Assembly: GCA_035510155.1 (NCBI GenBank)
Contig: DATKHR010000379.1
Coordinates: 15,497-79,496, forward strand
DNA: 64,000 bases
Origin: DATKHR01 sp035510155
GTDB taxonomy: Bacteria > Acidobacteriota > Vicinamibacteria > Vicinamibacterales > CAVVIG01
Direction: 5' to 3'
The first letter of the stretch is position 1; each line of letters starts with the position of its first letter. The notes below the pieces were generated by a model. The model saw nothing but the letters and a program-made list of their open reading frames with translations. It searched no databases and had not been told where the DNA came from. This document shows positions 17,210 through 25,330 of this stretch, in pieces. The translations under genes were made by a program, and so were the position numbers.

Positions 17210-18544
17210 TTAGGCTAACAGAATTACTTGAAGGTCGCCGACGTTCGTGCCGGTTGAACCGGTGCGGATGAGATCGCCGAGCGAGTCGAAAAACGCGTAG
17301 CTGTTGTTGTCCGCGAGATACGGACCGGGGCGGCGACCCGCGGTGAGCGCCCGGTCCACAGTGGTCCAATCGGCGTAGGCGCCCGCCGCGTCGGTTGGGC
17401 CGTCAATCCCGTCGGTGCCCGCGCTGGACACAGTGCCCGCGGCAGGAACCCGACCGAGGACCTCGGCGGCCGCGAGCACAAACTCCTGATTGCGACCGCC
17501 CTTGCCATGCCCAGTCACTCGGACGGTCGTCTCGCCGCTCGACACGACGCACAGCGGTCGCTTCATGCCGGCCGCGCGCGCGAGCACCGCGCGTAGGTGC
17601 GAGGGAGCCGCCACGCGCGCTTCGCCGACCACCGGGTCATCAACGAGGAGAGTCCAGTAGCCGCGCGCCGCGGCTTCCGCCACTGCGCCGTCCATGGCGT
17701 CGCGCCGCGATCCGATCACCGCCGCATGAGTGTGCGCCAGCAGTGGATCGCCGGGTTTCGGCGTTTCGGCGACACGCCCGGCCACGCCCGCCGTGAGGTG
17801 CTGCACAACCGCGCGGGGGAACCGGTCTTCCCCGCCGAATCGCCGGAGGACGTCGAGCGCGTCGTGGAAGTGGCTCGCATCCGCCACGGCCGGTCCGGAC
17901 GCAATGACGCCCAGGTCGTCGCCGACGACGTCGGAAACGACGAGCACGTCGCAGGTTGCGCGCGTCGCTGCCGCCAGCCGCCCGCCTTTGATGGCGGACA
18001 GATGCTTGCGCACGGTGTTCAGGGCATGGATGTCCGCTCCCGCCTCGAGCAGGGTCGCCGTCGTGGACCGCTTGTCTTCGAGCGAGAGGCCGTTGGATGG
18101 AACAGCCATGAGCGCCGACGCGCCGCCGGAGAGGAGCAGGAGCAACCGGTCGTTCGTGTCGAGCGACCGCGCGAGCGCGAGCGCTCGACGCCCCGCCTCT
18201 TCGCTCGCCACCGTCGGTACAGGGTGGCCGCCCGCGACGCGCACCAGCTGAGCCTGATCGCCCGCGCCAGGCGGGCCGCCAGCGTAGGCGATCACAAGGC
18301 CGCCGGCCAGGCCCGGCTCCCCTGAATGGCCACGAACATGCGCCGTGGCCGCCGCCGCCATGGCGTCGGCCGCCTTGCCGGCGGCAAGGATCCAGCTTCG
18401 GCCGCCACGCGTCGCCTCAGGCCCGCGTTGGAGTCCGGCTCGAGCCAGCGCGCGCGCTGTCAACAGCCCGGCGTCGGCCGCACGAATGCCGCCATGAATG
18501 ATCGCGAGAGTGTCGCTTCGAAGCTCGGCGAGTGAACGGGTCAG
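17210..18544 (-). CDS. Glycerate 2-kinase (MOFRL family; DUF4147)
   Basis: The protein of about 444 residues has the N-terminal DUF4147 domain (AAGKAADAMAAAA, LLLLSGGASALM, NTVRKHLSAIKGGRLA) and the C-terminal MOFRL domain (GGRNQEFVLAAAEVLG, SAGTDGIDGPTDAAG). The family phosphorylates glycerate using ATP, linking glyoxylate, serine or sugar-acid catabolism to glycolysis; some members were called hydroxypyruvate reductase. The open frame extends to 18736, but the family N-terminus (LAELRSDTLAII) begins near 18544, where a CTG overlaps the stop of the upstream small gene. No ATG, GTG or TTG fits well, so the start is uncertain. Confidence 0.85.
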   Translation of the reverse strand: MTRSLAELRSDTLAIIHGGIRAADAGLLTARALARAGLQRGPEATRGGRSWILAAGKAADAMAAAATAHVRGHSGEPGLAGGLVIAYAGGPPGAGDQAQLVRVAGGHPVPTVASEEAGRRALALARSLDTNDRLLLLLSGGASALMAVPSNGLSLEDKRSTTATLLEAGADIHALNTVRKHLSAIKGGRLAAATRATCDVLVVSDVVGDDLGVIASGPAVADASHFHDALDVLRRFGGEDRFPRAVVQHLTAGVAGRVAETPKPGDPLLAHTHAAVIGSRRDAMDGAVAEAAARGYWTLLVDDPVVGEARVAAPSHLRAVLARAAGMKRPLCVVSSGETTVRVTGHGKGGRNQEFVLAAAEVLGRVPAAGTVSSAGTDGIDGPTDAAGAYADWTTVDRALTAGRRPGPYLADNNSYAFFDSLGDLIRTGSTGTNVGDLQVILLA

Positions 18545-18825
18545 TGTGAACGCTTGGGATCCGACCAGGCCGATAAGCCGGTTACGACGTCGAATTTCTT
18601 GAGGAGGGAACTGACAAGCTGAGGCGCGTTTGCCTGCGTCGAGAGCTTTTCGAGCTGGCCCATGATGTTTGCGAGGGCCGTCTCCACATCGGTGATGGCG
18701 CTCTCTGAATAGTACGCTCGCTGTCGCTGAAGACAACGATGATGCTTTGCAAATTCTTCTCTGTAGAACTCTGCGATCGGGTGCTGCGCGCTAATCGGCC
18801 TCGAACTGGTCACGAAGCGTGGCAT
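18541..18825 (-). CDS. Hypothetical 94-residue protein
   Basis: I do not recognise this protein. It reads as mostly alpha-helical and charged (IAEFYREEFAKHHRCLQRQ, then VETALANIMGQLEKLS), ending in SDPKRSH. The ATG follows GAGGA at short distance and the stop abuts the glycerate kinase start region, which supports it as the first gene of the glycerate kinase-rnr-selB transcript. Its base composition is visibly more AT-rich than its neighbours, which may indicate recent acquisition or relaxed codon choice. Confidence 0.55.
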   Translation of the reverse strand: MPRFVTSSRPISAQHPIAEFYREEFAKHHRCLQRQRAYYSESAITDVETALANIMGQLEKLSTQANAPQLVSSLLKKFDVVTGLSAWSDPKRSH

Positions 18826-18911
18826 GCAGGTCCTCGGAATAAACTGTCCGTACTGACGATTCCAGTGTAGTGCCGCGCCAAAACAGGTGTCAAGATTCCT
18901 GCACCTCCCGC

Positions 18912-20381
18912 CTATCCGGCCCCTCCTGTCTCGATGGCGCGCCTCAGTAGCTCGTTCACGCGTTTCGGGTTCGCCTTTCCACCCATCGCCTTCATCACTT
19001 GCCCGACGAGGAACCCAAAAGCGTTGGTCTTTCCGCCGCTGAATTGTGCGACGGCATCGGCGTTTCTGGCCAGAACGTCGGTGATCACCGCCACAATCTT
19101 CGACTCATCGTCGATTTGGGTCAGACCCTCGGCCTCTACAATCTCGCGCGCCGAGCGGCCCGAAGCGAGCATCCTGCCGAATACCTCTTTGCCGATCGTG
19201 TGGCTGATCGCGCCGCGCTCTATCAGGACAACGAGGGCTGCCAGCGCGGGTGCCGGCACCTTGGCGCGCACGACGTCCACATCGTCGGTGCCGAGCTCGT
19301 TCAGGGCGGTCCGGACGGGCCCCATTACGAAATTGGCGGTGGGCTTGGGGGGAGCGCCGGCGTCGACGGCGTCCTCGAAGTATCGGCCGAGACCAGGCTT
19401 GAGCGTCAGCGCGACGGCATCGCTTTCACCCAGGCCGCGATCGAGCTGGAGGCGCCGGCGCCAAGCCGCCGGCAACTCGGGCAACGCGCGCCGGATCGCG
19501 TCGATCCGCTCCGCCGGCGCCAGGAGCGGCGGCAAATCCGGCTCCGGAAAGTAGCGATAGTCGTGCGCCTCCTCTTTGCTTCGCATGGCGAACGTTCGTC
19601 CGCCCGCGGCGTCCCACAGTCGCGTTTCCTGCACCACACGGCCGCCCGCACGAAGCTCCTCGATCTGACGGCCGATTTCGAAGTCAATTGCCTTCTCGAC
19701 GAACCGGAAAGAGTTCAGGTTCTTGATTTCCGTCTTCGTCCCGAGGGAGGCCGTGGCGTCGGGACGGACCGACACGTTGGCGTCACACCGAAGGCTGCCC
19801 TCTTCCATATTGCCGTCGTTGACGCCGATGGCGACCAGCAGCTCCCGGAGGTAGCTAAAGAATGCCGCAGCGTCGTTCGCCGATCGGAAGTCCGGTTCGG
19901 TCACGATCTCGATGAGCGGTGTCCCGGCACGGTTCAGATCGACGTAACTGTGCGCGTCTGAATCGCGGAAGCCTTCGTGCAGCAGCTTCCCGGCGTCTTC
20001 CTCCAGATGAACGCGTTTGATACGGATGTCATACTCCGGCGCCCAGTAGTCGCTTCGTGCGGCAATACGCCCATCGGTCGCGAGGGGGCGCTCGTACTGC
20101 GAAATCTGGTAGCCCTTCGGCAGATCGGGATAGAAGTAGTTCTTGCGCGCGAAAATCGACACGTGGTGAATCGTGCAGTTCAGAGCGAGCGCGGCGCGAA
20201 TCGCCGCGTCAGCGGCGGCGTGATTGAGCGCCGGCAGCGCGCCGGGCAGGCCCAGACACACCGGGCAGACGTGGGTGTTCGGCGGGGCGCCGAACCGCGT
20301 GCTGCAGCCGCAGAAGATTTTCGACGCCGTCAGTAGCTGCGCATGGATCTCGAGCCCGATAACAGGCGCGAAGGAGATCAC
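18912..20381 (-). CDS. gatB: Asp-tRNA(Asn)/Glu-tRNA(Gln) amidotransferase subunit B
   Basis: The 489-residue protein has the GatB start (FAPVIGLEIHAQL), zinc-site cysteines (FCGCSTRFGAPPN, CPVCLGLPGALP), FYPDLPKGYQISQYE and the C-terminal YqeY-like region (FGFLVGQVMKAMGGKANP). With GatA and GatC it transamidates misacylated Glu-tRNA(Gln) or Asp-tRNA(Asn). The partners are not adjacent, so the complex is encoded at separate loci. It lies 25 bp downstream of pckA on the same strand. Confidence 0.97.
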   Translation of the reverse strand: MISFAPVIGLEIHAQLLTASKIFCGCSTRFGAPPNTHVCPVCLGLPGALPALNHAAADAAIRAALALNCTIHHVSIFARKNYFYPDLPKGYQISQYERPLATDGRIAARSDYWAPEYDIRIKRVHLEEDAGKLLHEGFRDSDAHSYVDLNRAGTPLIEIVTEPDFRSANDAAAFFSYLRELLVAIGVNDGNMEEGSLRCDANVSVRPDATASLGTKTEIKNLNSFRFVEKAIDFEIGRQIEELRAGGRVVQETRLWDAAGGRTFAMRSKEEAHDYRYFPEPDLPPLLAPAERIDAIRRALPELPAAWRRRLQLDRGLGESDAVALTLKPGLGRYFEDAVDAGAPPKPTANFVMGPVRTALNELGTDDVDVVRAKVPAPALAALVVLIERGAISHTIGKEVFGRMLASGRSAREIVEAEGLTQIDDESKIVAVITDVLARNADAVAQFSGGKTNAFGFLVGQVMKAMGGKANPKRVNELLRRAIETGGAG

Positions 20382-20406
20382 GGCCGGAGCGGCCCGCTCG
20401 CCTCAT

Positions 20407-22005
20407 TCATTCCGGGACATCTCGGGGCCCGGCTGCGACAATGTCCGCGCCCACGCTCGATTCGAAGGTCTTGAAGTTGTCGCGGAACATGCGCGCCAGC
20501 CTCCACGCTTGCGCGTCGTAGGTCGCGCCATCCGCCCAGGTGTCCCTCGGACGCAGCACGTTCGGCGGGACGTCGGGACAACTCGCCGGCACGTCGAGGT
20601 TGAAGATCGAATCCTTGTGATACGGGACTGAGTCGAGCGCCCCCGACAGCGCCGCGCGAATCATGGCGCGCGTGTGCGCGATCTTCAGCCGCTTGCCGAC
20701 GCCGTAGGGGCCGCCGCTCCACCCGGTATTGACCAGCCACACGCGAGCGCGGTGGCGCGCGATCTTCTCGCCGAGCATCGCCGCATAACGGCTCGGCGCC
20801 AGCGGGAGAAATGGAGCGCCGAAGCAGGTGCTGAAGGTCGCCTTCGGCTCCGTTACGCCCTTCTCCGTGCCGGCGACCTTGGCCGTATACCCCGAGAGAA
20901 AATGAAACATCGCGGCGGCCGGCGAGAGGCGCGCAATCGGCGGGAGCACCCCGAACGCATCCGCCGTGAGCATGACGATGTTGGCCGGATGTCCGCCCTG
21001 CCCGGACGGCACGGCGTTGCCGATGAACGAGATGGGGTAAGCGGCGCGCGTGTTCTCGGTCAGCCGGTCGTCGTCGAGGTCGAGCGCGCGCGTCTCGGGA
21101 TCCACAACGACGTTCTCGAGCACCGTGCCGAAGCGTCGGGTGGTTGCGTAAATCTCTGGCTCCGCTTCCACGGAGAGTCGAATCGTTTTCGCATAGCAGC
21201 CACCCTCGAAGTTGAACACGCCCCGCTCGCTCCAGCCGTGCTCATCGTCGCCAATGAGCCTCCGGTGCGGATCGCTCGAAAGCGTCGTCTTGCCCGTACC
21301 GGACAGGCCGAAAAACAGCGCGACATCGCCGGCCACCCCAACGTTCGCCGAACAGTGCATCGAGAGGACATTCCGAAGGGGCAGCAGGTAGTTCAACACC
21401 GTGAAGATGGATTTCTTCATTTCGCCCGCGTAGCTGGTGCCGCCGATGAGCACGAGCTTCCGGGCGAAGTTCACGGCAATCACGACATTGGAGTTCGTTC
21501 CGTGGCGAACCGGATCCGCATCGAAGCTCGGCGAATCGATGACCGTGAACTCCGGCGCGCCCGCCGCAGCTGCCGCGGGATCGTTGATGAACAGGTTGCG
21601 GCAGAAGAGGTTATGCCAGGCGAGCTCGGTGATGATCCGGACCGGCAGCCGGTAGGCGGGATCCGCGCCCGCATAGCAGTCCAACACGAACAGCTCCCGG
21701 TTGCGGATCGATGCTGCGTACTCGCGGTACAGCTCGTCGAACTGCTCGGGACTCATCGGACGATTGACCAGGCCCCAGTTGACGTTCGCGTCGCTCGATG
21801 GCTCGCGCACGATGAATTTGTCGTTGGGCGAGCGGCCCGTATGCTGGCCGGTTCGGCACGCGAGAGGACCTTCGGCGGCAATCACCCCTTCCTGGCGGCG
21901 GATGGCTTCCTCGTAAAGCGCGGCGCTCGACAGGTTCCACCGAACGCGATCAACCGTTATCCCGTCCCCCTCGAGCCCCCGTTCACGGTCAACCTGCGTG
22001 CTCAT
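20407..22005 (-). CDS. pckA: Phosphoenolpyruvate carboxykinase (ATP)
   Basis: From the ATG at 22005, preceded by AGGAG, the protein has 532 residues, normal for ATP-type PEPCK. It converts oxaloacetate and ATP to PEP, the gateway step of gluconeogenesis. Motifs include RTGQHTGRSPNDKF, the P-loop GLSGTGKTTLSSDP at about 230-243, GDDEHGW and the substrate region SFIGNAVPSG. The open frame extends 46 codons further upstream without family similarity. A TATACT box (22085-22080) may be its -10, about 75 nt from the start. A long antisense frame over the gene is a shadow. Confidence 0.97.
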   Translation of the reverse strand: MSTQVDRERGLEGDGITVDRVRWNLSSAALYEEAIRRQEGVIAAEGPLACRTGQHTGRSPNDKFIVREPSSDANVNWGLVNRPMSPEQFDELYREYAASIRNRELFVLDCYAGADPAYRLPVRIITELAWHNLFCRNLFINDPAAAAAGAPEFTVIDSPSFDADPVRHGTNSNVVIAVNFARKLVLIGGTSYAGEMKKSIFTVLNYLLPLRNVLSMHCSANVGVAGDVALFFGLSGTGKTTLSSDPHRRLIGDDEHGWSERGVFNFEGGCYAKTIRLSVEAEPEIYATTRRFGTVLENVVVDPETRALDLDDDRLTENTRAAYPISFIGNAVPSGQGGHPANIVMLTADAFGVLPPIARLSPAAAMFHFLSGYTAKVAGTEKGVTEPKATFSTCFGAPFLPLAPSRYAAMLGEKIARHRARVWLVNTGWSGGPYGVGKRLKIAHTRAMIRAALSGALDSVPYHKDSIFNLDVPASCPDVPPNVLRPRDTWADGATYDAQAWRLARMFRDNFKTFESSVGADIVAAGPRDVPE

Positions 22006-22202
22006 CCAAGACTCCTGCTCCGGCGCCGTCGGCCATCCGATCTCGCGTCGGACCGCCGGTGGCTGAGAGCTGATTGCTAAGTATATGAAAGTCCAATCAC
22101 ATACGAAGCCGTAGATCCTAACCCTGCCGATCGGTCGAGTCAATCAAATGTGACACTTCGAGTACACTGTAAACATCAACTTGGCAGTATCGTAATGCCC
22201 CA

Positions 22203-22967
22203 ATGAGTGCAGACCACCAGACGCAGCGGCGGGCCAACAACGAGAGCCGGCGGGCTGCGGCTCGGGAGGAAGGGAGCCTTCGGACTGCTCCCAACCCCAC
22301 CCTCCAGCCGCCCGCTCCGGGGGCTGGCGTCCGTCAACAGCCGGGCGGCCCGGAGAGGTCCCACAGCCCTCATACCCCGCTCAGCGACGATACGAGGCTT
22401 GCGGTCGATATCCGCGGCCGCGTCGAGCGAGGGGCGATGGACGAGGCGCGCGAGCGCTTCGAAGAACTGGTCGCGTTGCATCAGCGTCGCGCGTCACGAA
22501 TCGCCTATCAGTACCTGCGAGACGCGTCGGAAGCGGACGAGGCGGTTCAGGACGCCTTCGTCAAGGCCTTCAGCCATATCTCGTCGTATCGCGAGGCGTG
22601 GCCGTTCGAGGTCTGGTTTACCCGGATTCTGGTCAACGGCTGCCTGGACCGCCGCAAAGCGCGGGGCCGGCGCGATCGCTGGTTGGTGCCGGGCGAGGTG
22701 TCACGCGCGGATGAGGCAAGAGCATCGGCGGCCCATCTCGCGAGCGATCCGGAACAGCAGCTGCTGGCCCGTGAGCGCCGGGAGCGAATCGCCGCGGCCG
22801 TCGATCGCCTGGATGGACGACAACGGACCGTCTTCATGCTGAGCCAATACGGCGACTGCACGCCGAAAGAGATCAGCGCCATCACGGGACTCAATGAATC
22901 GACCGTGCGCGTTCACCTGTTCCGGGCTGCCCGCAAACTTCGCGGATTACTGGGAGGCACGCCGTGA
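22203..22967 (+). CDS. ECF-type RNA polymerase sigma factor
   Basis: The frame encodes 254 residues. Sigma region 2 (ASRIAYQYLRDASEADEAVQDAFVKAF, read as ASRIAYQYLRD and EADEAVQDAFVKAF) and region 4 (LDGRQRTVFMLSQYGDCTPKEIS, then LNESTVRVHLFRAARKLR) are clear. The first 75 residues are low-complexity and Pro/Arg-rich, so the true start may be ATG 22437 (MDEARERFEEL). Its stop overlaps the start of a zf-HC2 anti-sigma gene by 4 bp, the usual sigma/anti-sigma pairing. Target promoters cannot be deduced here. Confidence 0.9.
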   Translation: MSADHQTQRRANNESRRAAAREEGSLRTAPNPTLQPPAPGAGVRQQPGGPERSHSPHTPLSDDTRLAVDIRGRVERGAMDEARERFEELVALHQRRASRIAYQYLRDASEADEAVQDAFVKAFSHISSYREAWPFEVWFTRILVNGCLDRRKARGRRDRWLVPGEVSRADEARASAAHLASDPEQQLLARERRERIAAAVDRLDGRQRTVFMLSQYGDCTPKEISAITGLNESTVRVHLFRAARKLRGLLGGTP

Positions 22968-23581
22968 ACCATCGCGCGCATCTCGCCGAAGAGCAACTGT
23001 TTGATTGCTACCTCGCCGAGCGCAACGGCGAAATCGTGGATCCGCCGGCCGCCGAGCACCTCGCTGATTGTGAGCCTTGCGCGGCCAGGTATTCCGACCT
23101 CGCCCGCTTCATGGACGGTTTGACTGAGGAGGCCGTTTTAGGGGCGGACGCGGTGTTTACTCCCGAGCGCCTGCGCGCCCAGCAGCAGCAGATCGCGCGG
23201 CGCCTGGAACGTCTCCGGCAGCCGGCGCGCATCATCAGCTTTCCCAGTCAATTGGTTCGCCGAACGATGACGGCGTCCCGCTCGCACGCGACGCCGCGGT
23301 GGGTCGCGGGCGCGGCCGCGGCCGGCCTCTTTGTCGGCGTCGCCGTCGGCGCGTCGTACCAGCGCGGATCCCACATCCGCGGCGTGGAGCAGACGCTGGC
23401 GAGGCAGGCGGCGACCAACCGCCTGGCGCCTGTTGCGGCCCGTGGAGGGAGCCCGGCCCAAATCGCGGCGGACGAAGCGTTTCTGTCCGATCTGGAAGTG
23501 GCACTCGAACGGCCGCACACGCGTGAGCTCGTTGCGTTCGATGCGCTGACGCCGCACGTGCGCGAGGTAAAGGCGCCGTAG
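22964..23581 (+). CDS. Zf-HC2 anti-sigma factor
   Basis: The 205-residue protein has the anti-sigma zinc motif HLADCEPC (H-x3-C-x2-C) at about residues 47-54, a membrane helix (WVAGAAAAGLFVGVAVGA, about 113-130) and a periplasmic C-terminal part with an Ala/Arg-rich helix. It should hold the upstream ECF sigma factor inactive at the membrane until a signal arrives. The GTG start overlaps the sigma gene stop (GTGA), indicating coupled translation. Confidence 0.88.
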   Translation: MNHRAHLAEEQLFDCYLAERNGEIVDPPAAEHLADCEPCAARYSDLARFMDGLTEEAVLGADAVFTPERLRAQQQQIARRLERLRQPARIISFPSQLVRRTMTASRSHATPRWVAGAAAAGLFVGVAVGASYQRGSHIRGVEQTLARQAATNRLAPVAARGGSPAQIAADEAFLSDLEVALERPHTRELVAFDALTPHVREVKAP

Positions 23582-23597
23582 GGCCAGGGACCACTGA

Positions 23598-24770
23598 TTG
23601 CCGTCTCTGATCTTCCGCAAGGGGCTCGATCTCAAACAGGCCGTCGCGAGCGTGCTCTCCGACAGCTACCACAGCGACCTGGTCGAGCGTGTCAAGGCGG
23701 ACAATTTCACCTATAAGGCCGGACGCCTGACCGTCCACCTGGCGCGCGAGTTTGGCTTCTGTTACGGCGTTGATCGTGCTGTTGATTACGCCTATCAGAC
23801 GCGCGCGCGTTTTCAGGATCGGCAGGTCTTTCTGACCGGTGAAATCATCCACAACCCGCACGTCAACGAGAAGCTGCGGGGGCAAGGCATCCGATTCTTG
23901 AGCGATGACCCGACGGCCATCGATCGCCTGGGTCCGGACGATGTCGTGATCATTCCTGCGTTCGGCGTCACGGTATCGATGCTGCAACGGTTGGACCGGA
24001 GTGGGGCCACGCTCGTGGACACCACATGCGGATCGGTGCTCAACGTCTGGAAGAACGTGCGCCGCTACGCGGAGGGCGGCTATACCTCGATCATTCACGG
24101 CAAGGTCTGGCACGAAGAGACGCAGGCGACGGCGTCGCACGCCGTCGAGTTCGGCGGGCGGTACCTCGTCGTCTACGACCGAAGCGAGACGGCGTCGGTC
24201 TGCGACTACATTCGACGGGGCGAGGACGCGAAGCGTCTCTTACAGAGATTTGCGAACGCCGTCTCGCCCGGTTTCGATGCCGCAAGCGACCTGGAGCGGA
24301 TCGGCCTCGCCAACCAGACGACGATGCTCATGAGCGAGTCCCTTGAGATTGGGGACATGCTCCGCGCGGCCATGCAGGATCGGTACGGCGAGAGCGAACT
24401 CGAAGCGCGGTACACGGCTTTCGACACGATCTGCAGCGCGACCCAAGACCGGCAGGACGCCGTTGTCGGCCTGCTCCGGGACGAGCGGATCGATCTGATG
24501 CTCGTGATCGGCGGGTACAACAGCAGCAACACCGCCAACCTGGCGCGCCTCTGCGCCGAACGGGTCCCCACCTATCATGTTGCCGACCCGGAATGCCTGC
24601 TCTCTGCCAGCGAAATCCAATACCGCCCGGTCGGTGCGAATGCCGAGGTGAGGGCGAGCGGCTGGCTTCCATGCCAAGGCCCAGTGAGCGTCGGCTTGAC
24701 TTCTGGGGCCTCTACGCCAGACAACCTCGTCGGGGCCGCCATCGTCAGGCTGGAGGCGTTCTCCCGATAG
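23598..24770 (+). CDS. ispH: 4-hydroxy-3-methylbut-2-enyl diphosphate reductase (IspH), long form
   Basis: The 390-residue protein performs the last step of the MEP isoprenoid pathway with a [4Fe-4S] cluster. The three cluster cysteines are in FGFCYGVDRAVDYA (C55), DTTCGSVLNVWK (C144) and DTICSATQDRQ (C279). It is longer than the E. coli enzyme and has the N-terminal extension seen in cyanobacterial/plant-type IspH. The start is a TTG 17 nt after the anti-sigma stop, so it may be part of that transcript. Confidence 0.95.
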   Translation: MPSLIFRKGLDLKQAVASVLSDSYHSDLVERVKADNFTYKAGRLTVHLAREFGFCYGVDRAVDYAYQTRARFQDRQVFLTGEIIHNPHVNEKLRGQGIRFLSDDPTAIDRLGPDDVVIIPAFGVTVSMLQRLDRSGATLVDTTCGSVLNVWKNVRRYAEGGYTSIIHGKVWHEETQATASHAVEFGGRYLVVYDRSETASVCDYIRRGEDAKRLLQRFANAVSPGFDAASDLERIGLANQTTMLMSESLEIGDMLRAAMQDRYGESELEARYTAFDTICSATQDRQDAVVGLLRDERIDLMLVIGGYNSSNTANLARLCAERVPTYHVADPECLLSASEIQYRPVGANAEVRASGWLPCQGPVSVGLTSGASTPDNLVGAAIVRLEAFSR

Positions 24771-24841
24771 GGGCAAAGAGGCGCCCGCACCTGACGTTCC
24801 CTCGTAAAAATTTGTCACCCCACTAAATAACGGTTGAGGGT

Positions 24842-24871
24842 TTGTCGTATTCCCTGAAGTAACTGTATATT
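24842..24871 (+). promoter_or_regulatory. Candidate promoter of the efflux operon
   Basis: TTGTCG (24842-24847), an 18-nt spacer and TATATT (24866-24871) lie in an AT-rich 115-bp gap, 14-20 nt before the first gene. AGAGG (24873-24877) is its ribosome site. Confidence 0.6.
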
Positions 24872-24884
24872 CAGAGGTTTACGA

Positions 24885-25316
24885 ATGACGCATAGATGGC
24901 GGTCCGGGGCGGCGGTTGCGCTCTTGCTGCTGGCACTTGGAGCGCGCGTTCGCGGACAATCGTTCGGTTTTCCGTGGTGGCGGGATGCGCAGTTTCAACG
25001 CGACCTCTCCCTGACCCCGGAGCAAAGTGCCAAGATCGACGCGGTCTTCCAGCAGACCATCCCGAGCCTTCGGGAGCAGAAAACCGACCTCGACGCACAG
25101 GAAGAAGAGTTGTCCCGGATGATCGCGGCCAACGCTGACGAAGCGGCGGTGACGCGGCAGGTCGACAAGGTCGAGGCCATTCGGGCCAACATGAACAAGA
25201 AGCGGACACTCATGCTCCTCCATATGCGCCAGGTGCTGTCGCCGGAGCAGCGGGTCAAGCTCAACAAGCTGCACGATCAATGGGAAAAGGATCATCGCCG
25301 CGAGCGCGGCAAATGA
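24885..25316 (+). CDS. Spy/CpxP-like periplasmic protein
   Basis: The 143-residue protein has a cleavable signal sequence (AAVALLLLALGARVRG) and two LTxxQ-type repeats, LTPEQSAKID (about 42-51) and LSPEQRVKLN (about 115-124), separated by long charged helices. This is the Spy/CpxP/ZraP fold, periplasmic chaperones or metal sensors that help the envelope cope with damaged protein or metal. It is the first gene of a seven-gene pump operon, 14 bp before tolC, which suggests that it protects or monitors the envelope when the pumps are expressed. Confidence 0.82.
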   Translation: MTHRWRSGAAVALLLLALGARVRGQSFGFPWWRDAQFQRDLSLTPEQSAKIDAVFQQTIPSLREQKTDLDAQEEELSRMIAANADEAAVTRQVDKVEAIRANMNKKRTLMLLHMRQVLSPEQRVKLNKLHDQWEKDHRRERGK

Positions 25317-25330
25317 ACACGGGGAGTGAC

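Noticed and set aside
20674..22080. 468-codon plus-strand frame over pckA
   Set aside because: Shadow of the PEPCK gene; residues are Arg/His-rich without a recognisable domain.
22181..22200. Sigma54-like TTGGCA...ATGC before the ECF sigma gene
   Set aside because: The GG and GC are 12 nt apart, not the 10 nt needed for a -24/-12 promoter.
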